This document shows positions 45,955-58,039 of a DNA stretch of 64,000 nt, one piece after another. Numbering within the stretch: the stretch's first letter is position 1; the number at the start of each line of letters is the position of its first letter. Below the pieces are notes generated by a model that saw only the letters and a list, made by a program, of their open reading frames with translations, did not search any database and was not told the origin of the DNA. Source of the stretch: Dermacentor variabilis (Eukaryota; Arthropoda; Arachnida; Ixodida; Ixodidae); contig NC_134576.1 in the NCBI RefSeq assembly GCF_050947875.1, positions 55,928,255 to 55,992,254 on the forward strand, written 5' to 3'. The position numbers and the translations under genes are program-made.

Positions 45955-46998
45955 GGATTAAGAAAGGGCAGATGTACATGGAAAAGCGTGAACAGTCTCA
46001 TAGCAAAAGGGCGAAGAGATGCTGGGATAATGAAACATAGGGCATTGTGGTGGTACAACAGGTATGAGGTAGTGAGAAGTACTTGGAAAGGAATAATGGT
46101 GCCGTGGCTTACTTTCGGGAATGCAGTCCTGCGCTTAAGGGCAGTAGTTCAGTCGAGACTAGTAGTAAATACGAGAGCTGTTGGAAGATTAGCACTAGGT
46201 GCACACGGGAAAACCACAAACGAGGCAGTACAGGGGGCTTTGGGCTGGGCATCGTTCGAAGCACGGGAAGCTCAGAGTAAAATCCTATGCGAAAAACACC
46301 TGAGGAAATTGGATGATAACAGGTGGGCACCTAAGGTATTTAAATACCTATACACAAAGAGCGTTGCCTCACAATGGCGGAAAAGAACTAGAAAGAGAAA
46401 CAGTAAGTATGCCAGACACGAGGACGGAGAAAAACAGAGCATTAAACGACAGGTTAAAAACGCGGGAGGGAAAAATTGGATAATATCAATGGAAAAGAAA
46501 CATAGTGCTGAACTATATCGATACTGGAAACAGCAGATCAGAAAGGAAGCGCTTCATGATAACTCAACAGGCAGCGCCCTACTCTTTGAAGCTAGGTCAG
46601 GATGTGTTAGAATGCGCAGCGATGAAAAGAAATTTAACGAAGAAGGAGACACATGTACTGTGTGTGGTAAATCTGTAGATGCATTGGAACACATCATACT
46701 AAAATGTGATGGTATCCATCCCGATGTCTATGCCGGCACAGTCAGGCTTCCTGAGGCCCTAGGGTTTAGAGATAGCAATAGTCATGTAAATAAATATGCG
46801 GTGGAAATGAGCAAAAAGCGATCGGGAGATTGGTGGCTCAAGAGTAGAGATGTGACATAAAGTTAAAAGTGTAGGAAGAAGTATTTAAAGAAAATGGCGA
46901 ATTTTGATAACTTACAACACAGTTAAACAAAAATAAAAAGCTGTGCATGGTGACAACTGCCATCACCCCATTTCAAAGGGGAGGCTCCTACCTTCCAT
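45955..46998 (+). mobile_element. LINE-A, 5'-truncated third copy with 3' tail
   Basis: The ORF at 45988-46860 (290 aa) matches the thumb and C-terminus of the LINE at 2914 and 62905: ALWWYNRYEVVRSTWKGIMV, LALGAHGKTTNEAVQGALGW, QWRKRTRKRNSKYA. Here the C-terminus is uninterrupted and shows a full knuckle: CTVCGKSVDALEHIILKC (CX2CX7HX4C), which is broken in copy 1. The RT catalytic motif is absent because of 5' truncation at about 45955. The 3' tail at 46945-46998 (CCATTTCAAAGGGGAGGCTC, then CCATCCAT) matches 4395-4446. This copy defines the family's intact C-terminus. Confidence 0.88.
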
Positions 46999-47019
46999 CC
47001 ATGCACCGTCCAATGGATT

Positions 47020-47700
47020 ATCCGGATGTATGTGCCAAAACCGCAATCGGATTATCAGGCGCGCCGTAGTGGCGGACTCCGGATTAATTTTGACACCGTG
47101 ATATTATTTACCGTGTCCCAAAATCTAAGTGCACTTGCGTTTTCCATTTCGCCCCCGTCAAAATGCGACTGGCGCGGTTGGGATCAAATCCACGGCCTCT
47201 AGCAACGCTAAAGCGGCGGGCGCAAAAGTGTTGATTTGACGGTCGACCGCTTCCGTAGTGTCGCCTGCACCCTGCGGTGGGCGTTAATAATGCGGCTCTG
47301 CTTCTGCACGCCCTGCACAGTTTGTCCGCGTGACATATTTGCATGGTGTTCACTTTTCTGAAATAGCAGCAACTTGCAGTGCAGTACCTAGAACTTAAGC
47401 TTATTTGTCCACGTCACCTCTTCCCCCCCCTCCACTCCCTCGTATGAGAACTGCGTCTTCTCCATGTCCCCTTTGGACTCCCGACTTAGTAGGAAGGGGA
47501 ACGCTGCAGTTTCTGCAATGCTTCTGAGGGGAGTCACGGATGATTACAGTTGTCAAGAGGCTAACATGGCGACTGCCAGAGAGGGCTACAGAAGGTATTG
47601 TGCACATTCGACGCGGTGGGGAGAAAAAGAGATTCTAGCGTCGCCTTTCCTCTCTCACTCGCTTCTGTCATGTATGCACACGTTGTGAACCCTCCTCCTC
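47020..47700 (-). repeat. Composite interspersed repeat, copy D (up module and SINE)
   Basis: Reverse strand. The up module is at about 47620 to 47420 (GTAATCATCCGTGACTCCCC). A linker containing GACACTACGGAAGCGG is shared with copies A and B. The SINE core runs from about 47240 to 47025 with GGATTTGATCCCAACC as B-box region and TTAATCCGGAGTCCGCCACT. The down module is missing; the LINE-A tail ends directly beside the SINE end. Confidence 0.7.
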
Positions 47701-50114
47701 TCCCCTGACGGGGAGAGGGGCGCCCTTACTCTCCCCTCTCCCCTCAAGTACATTTGTGCAGGCAACTTTTTTTTCTGATGCAGTAAACGATAATAATAAT
47801 TATTCGATATACACGGCTATTGTAGAACGTAACAGTTCTTGCAGCGTTCTACAAAACTGACAAATTGTGGCTTTTCCTTCTCGTGAAGATGTGAGGCACG
47901 AGCTGGGATTTTGCGTTGCAAGTGTTTTGCAAGATTTAGCCTTTCACCTTTCCACTGTAATACACGGGTGAAAACACATAAACTAAAGCGAATATAATTC
48001 TTTTTGTAGTCAACGCCTAATTTAGATAATATGGAAAGTTTGAAGTAGGGCGTATTTGCAGCCTCACGGAGGAACAGTTGCTGGCAGTTATGATGGCATG
48101 CGCAGGGCTTCACTGCCCACTTAGTTGCACCCGACTATGGTCACTGCAGTGGTTTGTTCACAGGAAAATGAAAAACTGCGAGCATAGGGCTGGAGAGGTC
48201 GAAGGAATACGACGACTGAAAAGCTGCTTTACCGGCACACGTTTCATGGCTGGGCAGGGACCCTAATGACAGCTGAAAACTCCCAACCTTTCACACGCGA
48301 GGGAAGCGATCACTGAAGGGATCTGAGAAGAGGGGGCCTTTCTCCCACGACAAGCAGAAGTATTCCACCCTCACGGAATGTGGACAGGCCTTAGGCGACA
48401 CAAGAAATTTGTCATGAGCACTGCCGTCGAAACCGCAAACCACGTCCGGCCAGTTCGGCAAACTTGGGCTGTGCTCATGATACGTCCAGCATCTGATGAC
48501 ACGGTTGCCTGAAGTGTATGGTTGTTCCAACGGGCTCTCGAGGCTTTTGAAGTGTGATCTATTTCTGACAAGCAAAGAAAAAACCAAATAAAAGCTGGAA
48601 ACGCAGCTTGAAACAGGCTCAGCCCCCTAATGTTACAAGGCTTCGCATTTCGGAGCTAAAAGGCGGCTTCTAGAAAAATACATCACTTTGCAGAAAGGCA
48701 ACATGAACCTAGTTCAAAATATAGAAATAAAAAGAAAGATTTCAAAACTATAAAATTTCACGCATCACAAAGCTGGACACAGGGCGAAATCACGTATTAG
48801 ACGATAAAAATTTCGACAAAACAAGAAAACTTCTTGTCATTGCACAGAAAGCAGCAATGCAAACTAATGTGTACCGACTAATTCTAAGTGCCACATTAAC
48901 TAGGTATATCTGTCTTGCTGACACGCTTAACTGATGAACACAAGACAAGTAATTCGAAATTTTGTGTGTCTGATGTCGTGTTGTACCGGCTCCATATTGT
49001 TGGTCAGCTAGGAATTTTTACGGCTGCTGTGGCTTCAGCGAACAAGGCAGTATGGCTCGCATGTTGGTCAGAACGCGCAGGCAGCTTGGATTATGAACCA
49101 GCTCTAAGGAAGTGCAGCAGATAGGCTCCTAGTGCTTAGGTTGGGCGTGAGAGCTGGCTTATGCAGCTTTGCTGTCTCTGATGCATCAGCTGCTCATTTT
49201 GTATTGCATCGGCGATTGATATTTTCAAGCAACGCATCATCTCCCACGTGCACATCTTGCCCGGGATGTCCACCTCGTGCTAGCGAATGTAAGAAAATTC
49301 ACGCTTACAGCCATTCCTTCCCCATGCACATCTCCGTCTGGTGGCACCAACGCTGGCCCAGAGCCTGCCACAGGGTTGCCTCAGAGCCCACAATCGAATG
49401 GAGGCTGTTTCCCTGCGTTTCTTCGCATCTATTCTGTGCGAATCTCGAAGGTGTTGTCGCTGCAGGTGGCTGCTTTTGCTTGCTTTTGAGAGATGGCGCC
49501 ACAATAGAAAATCACCCATGCGCCCTCTCGCGGTTAGGGATTATTTTTGTATATTTTCTCGCTCAACAGCTCATGCCTTAGCAGGTCGTCATGTTCGGTG
49601 GTGCTGCGCGACTCATGTCGCCTCTGAGCGCAGACGATGTAAACAGCGAATGACGCCATGTAGCTTGTCCTCGCCGGTCCTGAAGGTTTTCCATCTGTGA
49701 TTGTGGAGTTCCCGTGAAGATCAGTTCCTCGTCGTTTGCATCTTTTACGTGCTGCCGTTTTCAAGAGGTCTGGTAAGTGCAGTCTTACTTTGTCAACACT
49801 TGCTGTACAGTGAATGCATCCTCATTTTCGTTTTCCTTTAATACGCTGCATGCACAATGAATGGAATAAGCTCGATCCGCGAGACGGCGGCGGAATCAAC
49901 AGGGCAGCCGCGCCATGTTTATCTTCGTGTCATTTCCGCAGTGAAATAGACACACTGGCCCAATATCTTGCTCGAACTTGTGATGCGTATTGTGGAAGCC
50001 ACCGTGCAGATTTAATCAGTGGACCATACGTTAACGCGCATGAGGTGGTGTTTCTTGCCGTAGGTGCTCGCCTATTTAAGAGAAAGTCTACTATGCTCTG
50101 TGCGTGAAAAAGAA
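47701..50114. other. No gene recognised; one exon-like 5' region
   Basis: Mostly unrecognised. About 49580-49772 is a G+C-richer stretch that ends in TCTG|GTAAGTG, a consensus splice donor, without an open coding frame, so it could be a non-coding first exon. The 149-codon frame at 49132-49581 has no motif I know. Confidence 0.35.
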
Positions 50115-50395
50115 AATGGCGGCATTATGTTCGACCGTTCAGTGTTTGGCCGCAACAGTCACGCAAGAAACAAGCCGTGCGATCAGAAAGTTGTCGAGCT
50201 TAGGTTCTCCATTCCACGGGTGATCAAGCATCGCTGCCAGAAAACCGGAAGGGCTATCAGCAACGACAAGCGTGGAGAGGTTTGGCCGCATGAACCACCG
50301 TGGACACGGATCACATCTTGACAAATTAAGAAGTCTCCGGTAAACAGTGCGTTTTTCTGGAAGCCTGTGACGGAAATACGAGACTGTTGCCACAG
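50115..50395 (+). pseudogene. Broken THAP-domain remnant
   Basis: Spread over two frames. MAALCSTVQC opens near 50115, KPCDQKVVELRFSIPRVIKH and RCQKTGRA follow, then VSGKQCVFLEACD near 50330-50375. THAP zinc-binding domains have an N-terminal C-x2-4-C, a hydrophobic FxxP segment and a C-terminal CxxHF. Here FSIPRVIKHRCQKT strongly resembles tick THAP proteins, but the C-terminal CxxH reads SGKQC and the frame is shifted. An inactive DNA-binding domain, probably from a P-element-like transposase or a THAP gene. Confidence 0.5.
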
Positions 50396-50507
50396 GCTGT
50401 CCTAGTATGTTTTTTTCACGTGGTTACTTTTGTTTTGTTGCTTCGTTTGGTGTTGTTTTCTCTTCCTGTCACATGGTTCGCGGAGTGTAGGTGTAGGCAT
50501 CTGAGTC

Positions 50508-50560
50508 ACAAAATAAACCTTCAGTTGGAAGTAAGCGCTGACCCTGTTCTCCGTCCATTT
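50508..50560 (+). repeat. Retroelement-like 3' end with poly(A) signal
   Basis: ATAAACCTTCAGTTGGAAGT followed by AAGCGCTGACCC resembles a short motif I recall at ends of tick retroelements; a related stretch occurs on the minus strand near 38130. It follows the THAP remnant by about 110 bp. Confidence 0.3.
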
Positions 50561-51599
50561 TTATTACCCCTTCCACCTCCCTTTGTTTGGTCGTTCAGAG
50601 CTGCGATACGAGCCTAAAGAAACCCTTCCTTGCGTTCTCGCATACCGGACCTCGAGAGTCGCGTGATGCATGCGTCACGGGCCTAGCCCACCTTTTCAAA
50701 ACTTCCCGTGCCTCTTCCTTGGAATTTCCTATTGCTGCTGCTGATATCGGCACAACGCGTCGGAGGGGGTGGGGGAGACGGGGTCAGAGGGAATCGGAGG
50801 GGGATGTTGGTGCAACAAACCAACCCCTCCTAGACAAGAAGGCCTGAGTGCTTGGCGAGTGACCTCATGGAGAAGAGGCCATCAGCACGATCGGGGATAC
50901 GGGTTGAATGAAGGGATCGCGGCTTGGTTCACCTAGCAGCCTTATGCTTTTATTGACCACTCCACACTTTTTCTTCAGTCTAAACTGCGGAATGAGCAGC
51001 AGGCACCTTACAAAGCATTTATTTAGAGGCACAGGTACAAAACAGCTTTGTAAAACATGTGCAGGTATTCATTCCAGCAGCTTTTTATAGCGTCGCGCGT
51101 TTTCGTCTTTGTAATGTACGTTATTTGTGCATTATAATAATAATTATTATTTATTATACCCCACACATCATACCTATTACTTCAAATAAATTGAATCCAT
51201 AAAAAATTTTCCTTCCGTATTTCTGTATTTATGGTTTTTATGGCGCGGCAATGATGAACGTAACGCACTATATTAGCTTCACAATTGCGTATGAACAATT
51301 TAATTGGGGACACATGTACTTATTGCAATCTAGATTATGCTTAAATGAATAATTTCGCTGTCGACGTACTAATTACCACAGTGCGCTAATTTACAACAAC
51401 TCAAATAAGTATAGAAATGGAATATAAAACATTCGTGCAGCTATCTACAAGGAAACAGCTGCATTATTGCGCAGAGTTTCAGCTTTTCTCTTCCTTGCAT
51501 TAGCATTGGCATTCAATATTTTGTCATTCATCTTGCAGCAGTAGTTCTTCAATAAAATATTTGTGCTACACCGAAAAATTTGCCTTAACACAAATTGAC
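50561..51599. other. No gene recognised
   Basis: A G-rich patch near 50760-50810 and an AT-rich stretch at 51120-51600 including TAATAATAATTATTATTTAT. No coding signal. Confidence 0.4.
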
Positions 51600-52328
51600 A
51601 TTTGTGTCCATCCTAGCAAGCCTCGAACTCTGAGGAATCATCACTGACGAGCAGTTCAAACGTGAGGTCAGTGACTAAACGACGTTGGTTTGGCAGATTA
51701 GTAAATTCCTCTTCCTGAATGTAGACTTTTTGCTTGTTATGATTTGCATCAGGTCTTATAGGCTTAGAATCTTATCTGCTTCCTTCTCCTTGCTGATGGC
51801 TTCCGGAGACGCTTCACACGCTTTCTCCAAAGAAGCAGCTTCAAGACGCATGCGCTTGGAATCAGAATCCTCCCTCGAGGTGCTTGGTTTCGAAAGATAA
51901 GGTGGGCATTGAGGAAACTTTGATGGGACTGCGCCTGGACGAAGACGCAGGCGTGAGAGTGGTGCAGTGACGGTGTGCCTTAAGGTCGTCGAGATGAGAG
52001 AACTCCCGCACGATGTCGGCCTCAATGAAGTGAAGTTCAGAAACCTAGAAGGAAGTTAAAAGTTGTTTTAAATTTTATTCTAACATTCCTGGTTTAAAGG
52101 AACGTTCTGTAATTGAGCAATTAGCCTGCTCATATTTTTCAAAAGTAACTATTTAAAGAAGTGCTGAACTTCTAACCCTGGAGTGCGGCGATACAATGAA
52201 ATCTGCACGTGGTATCGCCCTAATCCAGGCACTCTGGGCTTCTTAATCTTGCGGAAACTTGAAGACGTGATTTTTTTCCCCCGATTTGTAATTGCTCGGC
52301 AATTCGGCACGCCGCACTTATTAGGCAT
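51600..52328 (-). pseudogene. Two-exon THAP-domain pseudogene
   Basis: On the minus strand an ATG at 52328 opens MPNKCGVPNCRA (C-x4-C as in THAP). After a frameshift, NYKSGEKNHVFKFPQD leads to a TAA, then AWIRAIPRADF and HSR at the exon end 52177. A GT donor at 52176 and an AG acceptor at 52045 define a 132-bp intron; the join gives HSR-VSELHF, where C-x2-H-F is expected and Cys is Ser. Exon 2 goes on as IEADIVREFSHLDD, then in another frame RLRLRPGAVPSKFPQCPPYL and SKPSTSREDSDSKRM. The splice structure is kept but the reading frame is not. The tail is typical of tick THAP/P-element-like proteins (recalled). Left end approximate. Confidence 0.72.
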
Positions 52329-52699
52329 ATCTGCACTCCACATTCCGGGGCAATGAAGACTCGCGATACGCACAATCGCAAGCACAGCACAAGTGTTCAG
52401 ACTGCATGCACTGGTCACGTCTAGAAAAAAAAAAGAAATGTGCGTTCGAAAGCATGCGGCAGCATGGCCGAGCATGCCGGAACTTGTTTATCCCCGAAGC
52501 TATTCAAGGAGCGGCAGGGCTCGTGGAACTAATCGAATTGCTGTCGCCGCCGTCGTCGCCTCGGTCTTCTTCGAATAGCCGGGATTAACTATCGTATATC
52601 TTCCGCGCTTCTTTTTAACACGTGCGCGCCGCTAGTAGCTTCGCAGCGCGCTGCACGGAACTTCTATGTTGGCCTCTTTTGCGTGACGTAGCTTAAGGG

Positions 52700-54320
52700 G
52701 AGAGGGTCAGCCAGAAGGCCTTACGTTATCTAGAGGGTGTTGGGCAAACTGGCAAGCACCCTCCCGCGTCGAATGCGCACAAGCCCTCTGCAGCTCCCTG
52801 AGCTTCGCCACATTAGCATGTTGACAGGTGTAATTATCCGTGACTCCCCTCAAAAGCATTGGAGAAACTGCATCGTTTCCTTTTCCACGAACGCGCCAGT
52901 CCAGGGCGGACGTAAATAGAGCTATAGGGAGGAGGGAGGAGAAGTGCCAGTACGCAAACAAGTTAGGGGGAGGGCTGACTTGGATAAGCTTAAGTTCTAG
53001 GCACGGTACAGTACGTTCCTGCTATTTCTGAGAAAGTAAAGCCATGCAAACATGTCAAGCGGGAAATTACGCTGGGCGTGCGGAAGAGCCTAGTGACACT
53101 ACGGAAGCGGCCGACGATCGGATCGACACTTCTGTGCCTGTCGAGGTAGCTTTGCGGCTACGACATTGCTTTAGGTCGCGGATTTTATCCGGACCGCGAC
53201 AGCCGCATTTCGACGTGGGCGAACTAGGAAAGCACGTGCAGTTTTTCTTTCGGACATGTAAAGAACATCATGGTGTCAAAATTAATGCGGAGTCCGCCAC
53301 TACGGCGTCCCCAATAATGTGATTCCGGTTTGGCACGTACAGCCCCATAACCCAATTCAAGTTGAATACGTCTGCCACGATGCGATGTGGAGTGTGATGC
53401 ACTGACAATGCTCAACCCTCTCAGAGTTCATGAAATCTGGCGCACAACAACGCCTCAACAGACAGCTCTGTCTATGTGTTCTCTGTACAACGCAATCAAA
53501 CATCAGTGGTGCACAAAAGGTAACGTTTAACATTTACTCGCCACACTCGTTTGTAGATTAAACCTTGACATTAAGCTTTCGACATCAACATCATATCTAA
53601 TTGTCCTCAATAGAAGCAACCAGCACAGAAAGCTTCGCTGGAATTGAATCCCACAGTGCTTGGGATATGCATAATTTTTTTCTCCTCGTTTCTTCTTTTT
53701 TTTTTTGCGCCGCGTTTTCCCTGATGGCCTCACGTGCGAGCCATTGCGATTGTCTCGTGTCGCGCAGTGCAGGACTTTGCGCACTGTGCACGAAGAACCT
53801 GACTAGCGGTGTAAGTCAGTGCTACACGAATACTGAGGCAGACACACGCGGATCACACAGCATGATGCCGCGCTGGAACGCGGTAGAAAAGGACATAGTT
53901 TCGGTGTCTGCACGCATGACTGCACGACATGGGAACAAGCAGACGAAACGGAAGTGCATCTCTCTTGTTGCTGCGCGAATCAAAACAAAAAACATGCAGA
54001 CATTCGGTGTTTGTGTTTTATTTGTTCTCTAGGCTTTAATTCGCCTGTTCAAGCAAGATATTACATAAATAACAGATGCTGCCTTGAATTATTGAAGTCA
54101 CGTGTCACTACGAGCCCGGTCAGAGTGCAAACACGTTTACGTCATCCTCCGGCTTGGAGGGCGGCGGACGCGAGGTAAAGAGGGAAACGGCGTTCGATTT
54201 GAAGTTTCAGGTCTTCCCGCGGCGTGTAGCGATGTAATATTTTGCACACACGATCGTTATCGCGCAATGTATACTCTGCGCTTGTCAGCTCAAAGTGGCG
54301 CGGCGTGGTCCTTTAAGGGA
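52700..54320 (+). repeat. Composite interspersed repeat, copy B (uninterrupted)
   Basis: Order: up (52765-52960), linker with GACACTACGGAAGCGG (about 53097), SINE core (53135-53365), down (53365-53660), X (53814-53975) and Y (54170-54320). This is the most complete copy and lacks the TIR element, so it shows the empty site. Frames such as 53601-54032 read through X and are not convincing genes. Confidence 0.7.
53135..53365 (+). repeat. tRNA-derived SINE core (copy B)
   Basis: GTAGCTTTGCGGCTACGACA as A-box region, a degraded B-box area (GATTTTATCCGGACC), CCGCATTTCGACGTGGGCGA, GGTGTCAAAATTAATGCGGA and the end TTTGGCACGTACAGCCCCAT. It aligns with 57581-57818. CAT-GGT-GTC at about 53273-53281 corresponds to the insertion site of the TIR element in copy A. 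Confidence 0.78.
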
Positions 54321-57300
54321 ACTATCACTTTAAAGTGGTTGGTGAATGTTCGAAGTTTACACTACGAAGAAAAATGCTTCACTAGTAATCCGTATTTCAA
54401 GAGAAACTTTGGTATTTTAGAATATCAAGAAATCACCAAATACATCGCAACAATCGACTGTTAAATTGGCGGTCCCACTCCGGCAGCACGAGCCCTCGGT
54501 TTTCAGCACTTTTGGAGCAACCATGGTGGCTGTTCTTGGATTATAACGTTGCAGTATATATAATTAAGGAGCCTATTTCTTGTAGATTCTAAATATACGC
54601 ATTATAAACAAGGGGACTTATATAGTCTACAAATAAATGTCCAAGAACAAGCAACATACGTGGTTTTTGCTGTATCAGTTGTGACCGTACTTAGAGGAAA
54701 CTACGGCACTTACTGCATTGCAGCTGGCTCTAGCTTTAGGACATATTTATCTGTTTCCTTGCTGTAGCAAAATAATGTGTAGTTTTGACCTTCTGGCCAA
54801 TTTGATTTTGAATATTGGCCTATATATCGACTTCTGCTTGCGGCAAACTTACTGTGAAAGAAGCTAAATACTGGAGAAATTATATCGTTAAATTTTTATT
54901 TAGGGCGCAAACTGATGTGCCTTTATTAAATTTCCTATTGATACGAACGAAATATTGCAACATTCAGAATTCTGCTCCTACTTGGACCCATCTTATGTTA
55001 AGGTCCTCAAGCTACTAAGCTGCGTCTTTTTTGATGAGATAAATAAGAAACCCGAATTCAATATCCCAACGGATGCTTTTCAAATGAAGGGAACAGAAAC
55101 GGGGTGCGGAACGTCCGAATTTTACGATTTTTCTTCCGTTGGTAACATCGATCAAGTCGAGAGAGTTTTCAAATCGTACCATAATCTAAGGACTCCTAGC
55201 TCGCACACTAGAAGCCATGACCATTTGTTAGTGCAATACACTATGACACGTCGGCGCAAATTGTCCACGATGAAAGACTCAATGTGTCATTACTACCCGC
55301 ACTTTGAGGATTCTCCGAAAAAAAAACAAAGCAACTATTTTTAAAACCTTGCAGGTTCACAAAAATAAGGAGGCTTCAAAGTAAGTGAAACAATGGAGGA
55401 CAAGCAGAGAAATCAACGAGGCGTGTAGAAAGACAAATGCGTCTAACTGCATCCAATTATTAAGGAGTGTTTCGAAGAGGGTCGACGCCGTGTGACGCAC
55501 TCGTTAAAACCCTGTTTTACAAAACTAGTTTCACCAGTGCCGCTAATGAGCATGATAAGCAGCAAGAACAAGTCGCAGTGCGGTCGTATGAAGCAGAGAT
55601 GGGAATTCGCGTGCAATAATCTGACTTATTTGTCCATCAAGAATATGGTATTTTGTTAGCGTCTCCCGGTGGATTAGTTGGGAGTGACAGTATCTTGAGG
55701 CTGAATTGTCGCTACATAACAAAAACATGGAGCCATGTCGTCCAGTATTTGATTGTTGTCATTCCTTTTTATAGCGAAATTCCTGTAGAATCAGATTATG
55801 GGTGCGACGCCAATGTTGTGCATTCTCAAAGCAAGAGAGCTCAGTCTATCGCTCAAATGCATCGGACGCGATAGGTCTGTAAATAGCGCATGACCTGACT
55901 CATGATATCAGATTTGGCTGTCATCCCCTGACCCTGTTTAACAAAAGGGCTCATTGGCATGAGAAAAAGTGAGAACATTGACCCCTACCGGCAGTGTTTT
56001 CCGTAGGTCTTTACCGGCTTTCTGCACCGAAAGCAAAACTGTTCGTTCGCAGCGCCTAGTCGAAAGGAGGGGCCCATCCTGGATTAACACAGGGAAAATG
56101 GCAACACGCATGTAAGCATGTTCCCAACAGGACATGTTTAGCGTGTTTTTGAGAAGAATAATTTTACCGACTCGTGTAACGCTTCTCGTCTGACATGATG
56201 GAACATTGACGACAGGGGTGATTCGAGGAAAAACTGCGCTGTTTATAACAAGGTCACGTTTTCAATACCCGGCCGCATTTTGATATTACTAATTAACTAA
56301 TAACCAAATAACGAAATCTGTTCCACAGGAGTGCGCCTTCTTGACCTTTACATTTTTAACGTGCACGAAGACGGCAGCCACTCATGAAGAGCAGGCGAGA
56401 GCGCACGTGATGGAAACTGTGTCCAAGACAGCTCTGGCCACGCTATGCGAGAGTGTGCTGAGTTACTGTCGTAAACAGCTCTGTCCATGCGGCTTATCCG
56501 AGCCTTTGTGCCTATCTGAGGTGTGGTGGCTTTACACCTGCCGGTACGTAGGTGTCTATTAGAAAACTTGGCGAAGGCAGCACGACGATTGCGCTACTTT
56601 GCACGCCGTTTTTAAGAAATTCAAATAATGTAAACAGCCCTCTTGTTGTTTAATCGCTTTCCATTCTTTGTACTGTTTAAGAAATCCCCCTGCTGTCTGA
56701 TGTTGAGCTCTCAGCCATCCGCATGGTCAGGCCAGCATTATTTCCCTGTGCCTTTTGTGCTCACAACCACGATGAAGATCCGTGCCTTGTCCCCCACTCG
56801 TAGTAAATGCTTCGCGACGGTCAAGAAGACGACCGCAAAGATAGGAAAAGCCGAAAAAGCGAACTGGACACCGACTCATTGGTGTTTTCGAGGCACGTCT
56901 CATTGTCGCGGAGGCACTCAGGTGGATAGACGACGGTGCTTTTCTTTTACGTCGTGATCATCGACTTCCGTTGCTAAGGCGACCTGTAGTGAGCCTCACG
57001 TCGAGAAGGAATTTGTCGTAGTATTGCTCACTTGTATTCGTAACCAAACCACTTGAAGTAACACGACAATTTGTTCCCTGCAGCAGTCATCGCAAAAGCT
57101 ATGTTCGTGTGCGGGGCAAAAGGGAGAGGCATGTCTTTTTTTCAACCAAGGCAGGTCGCCTATTACAATGTGTAACGTCTGTGCTGCAGCTGCAAAGACA
57201 ATTTCTTATTCGTGGATGGATTAATGGATATGGTTGAATCCTTGAAATTTGGCAAAGGCGCACACCACCTAGCCGTGACGAGAGATATATTTAATGGACG

Positions 57301-57580
57301 TTGAAATTTCACTATTGCCTTTGTTTCAGCCAGCAATCAGACAACCTCCGTTTGGTTATTTCTACTCGCTTATAGTCTATTTTGCCTCAGCTGTGCCTAA
57401 ACGCCAAGGCTTCGAAAGTGAGCGCTGGGGATTTGCACTGTCAAATTTACGCAGCCACCGACGTAGTCATCGGTCGGTGAGCCGAAGCGTTGCCTGTGCA
57501 ACACAAACGCTCTCCCCATTTATAGGTGAGTTTTTTTTTTTGCGTTCAAAACGAATAACATTGCTACATTCTGCTGTAAA
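54321..57580. other. No gene recognised
   Basis: The longest plus-strand frame is 54955-55344 (129 codons, with LLSCVFFDEINKKPEFNIPT), which has protein-like composition but no motif I recognise and no clear splice sites. Other frames are shorter. The rest is AT-rich and featureless. Confidence 0.35.
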
Positions 57581-57818
57581 CCCGCCGTGGTTGCTCAGTG
57601 GCTATGGTATTGGGCTGCTGAGCACGATGTCGCTGGATCGAATCCCGACCACGGTGGCCGCATTTCGATGCTGGCGAAATGCGAAAACACCCGTGTACTT
57701 CAATTTAGGCGCCCGTTAAAGAAATTCAAGCGGTCCAAATTTCTGGAGCCTCGCACTACGCCTTGCCGCATAATCAGAAAGTGGTTTTGGCACGTAAAAC
57801 CCCATAATTTAATTTTTT
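57581..57818 (+). repeat. tRNA-derived SINE (Ruka-like), best copy
   Basis: CCCGCCGTGGTTGCTCAGTG carries an A-box-like TTGCTCAGTGG and GGATCGAATCC an almost perfect B box (RNA polymerase III promoter). CCGCATTTCGATGCTGGCGA follows, then CGTTAAAGAAATTCAAGCGG, and it ends TTTTGGCACGTAAAACCCCA with a short T-rich tail. This matches the SINE family described from ixodid ticks under the name Ruka (from memory). It is not a functional tRNA gene: no cloverleaf acceptor pairing was identified. Confidence 0.85.
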
Positions 57819-58039
57819 AAACATTTAGCTGTTTTTCTTAATTTGCTGACAACAGGTGAGGAGCACAATCCAGTGGAGAGGGTTTCTATGGAGCCAAGCC
57901 AGCGCAGCGAAAATAGATAACCGGATGAGGAATGTGGTGCCGGCGTCTGAAATTGGTCCGCTTGCCTTTAGCTTGCGGTGGCTGGTGGAAAATCGCGCCG
58001 GCGTGCAATGAAAGGTTATGAATCCAGCTGAAAGGGATC
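57819..58039. other. No gene recognised
   Basis: Short unique stretch between the SINE and a LINE end; nothing identified. Confidence 0.4.

Noticed and set aside
54955..55344. 129-codon plus frame as a host gene
   Set aside because: Protein-like composition, but no recognised domain, no good splice sites and no second line of evidence; left as unassigned.
57581..57660. A tRNA gene, because of good A and B boxes
   Set aside because: The sequence continues into a conserved SINE body shared with three other copies, and I could not build an acceptor stem.
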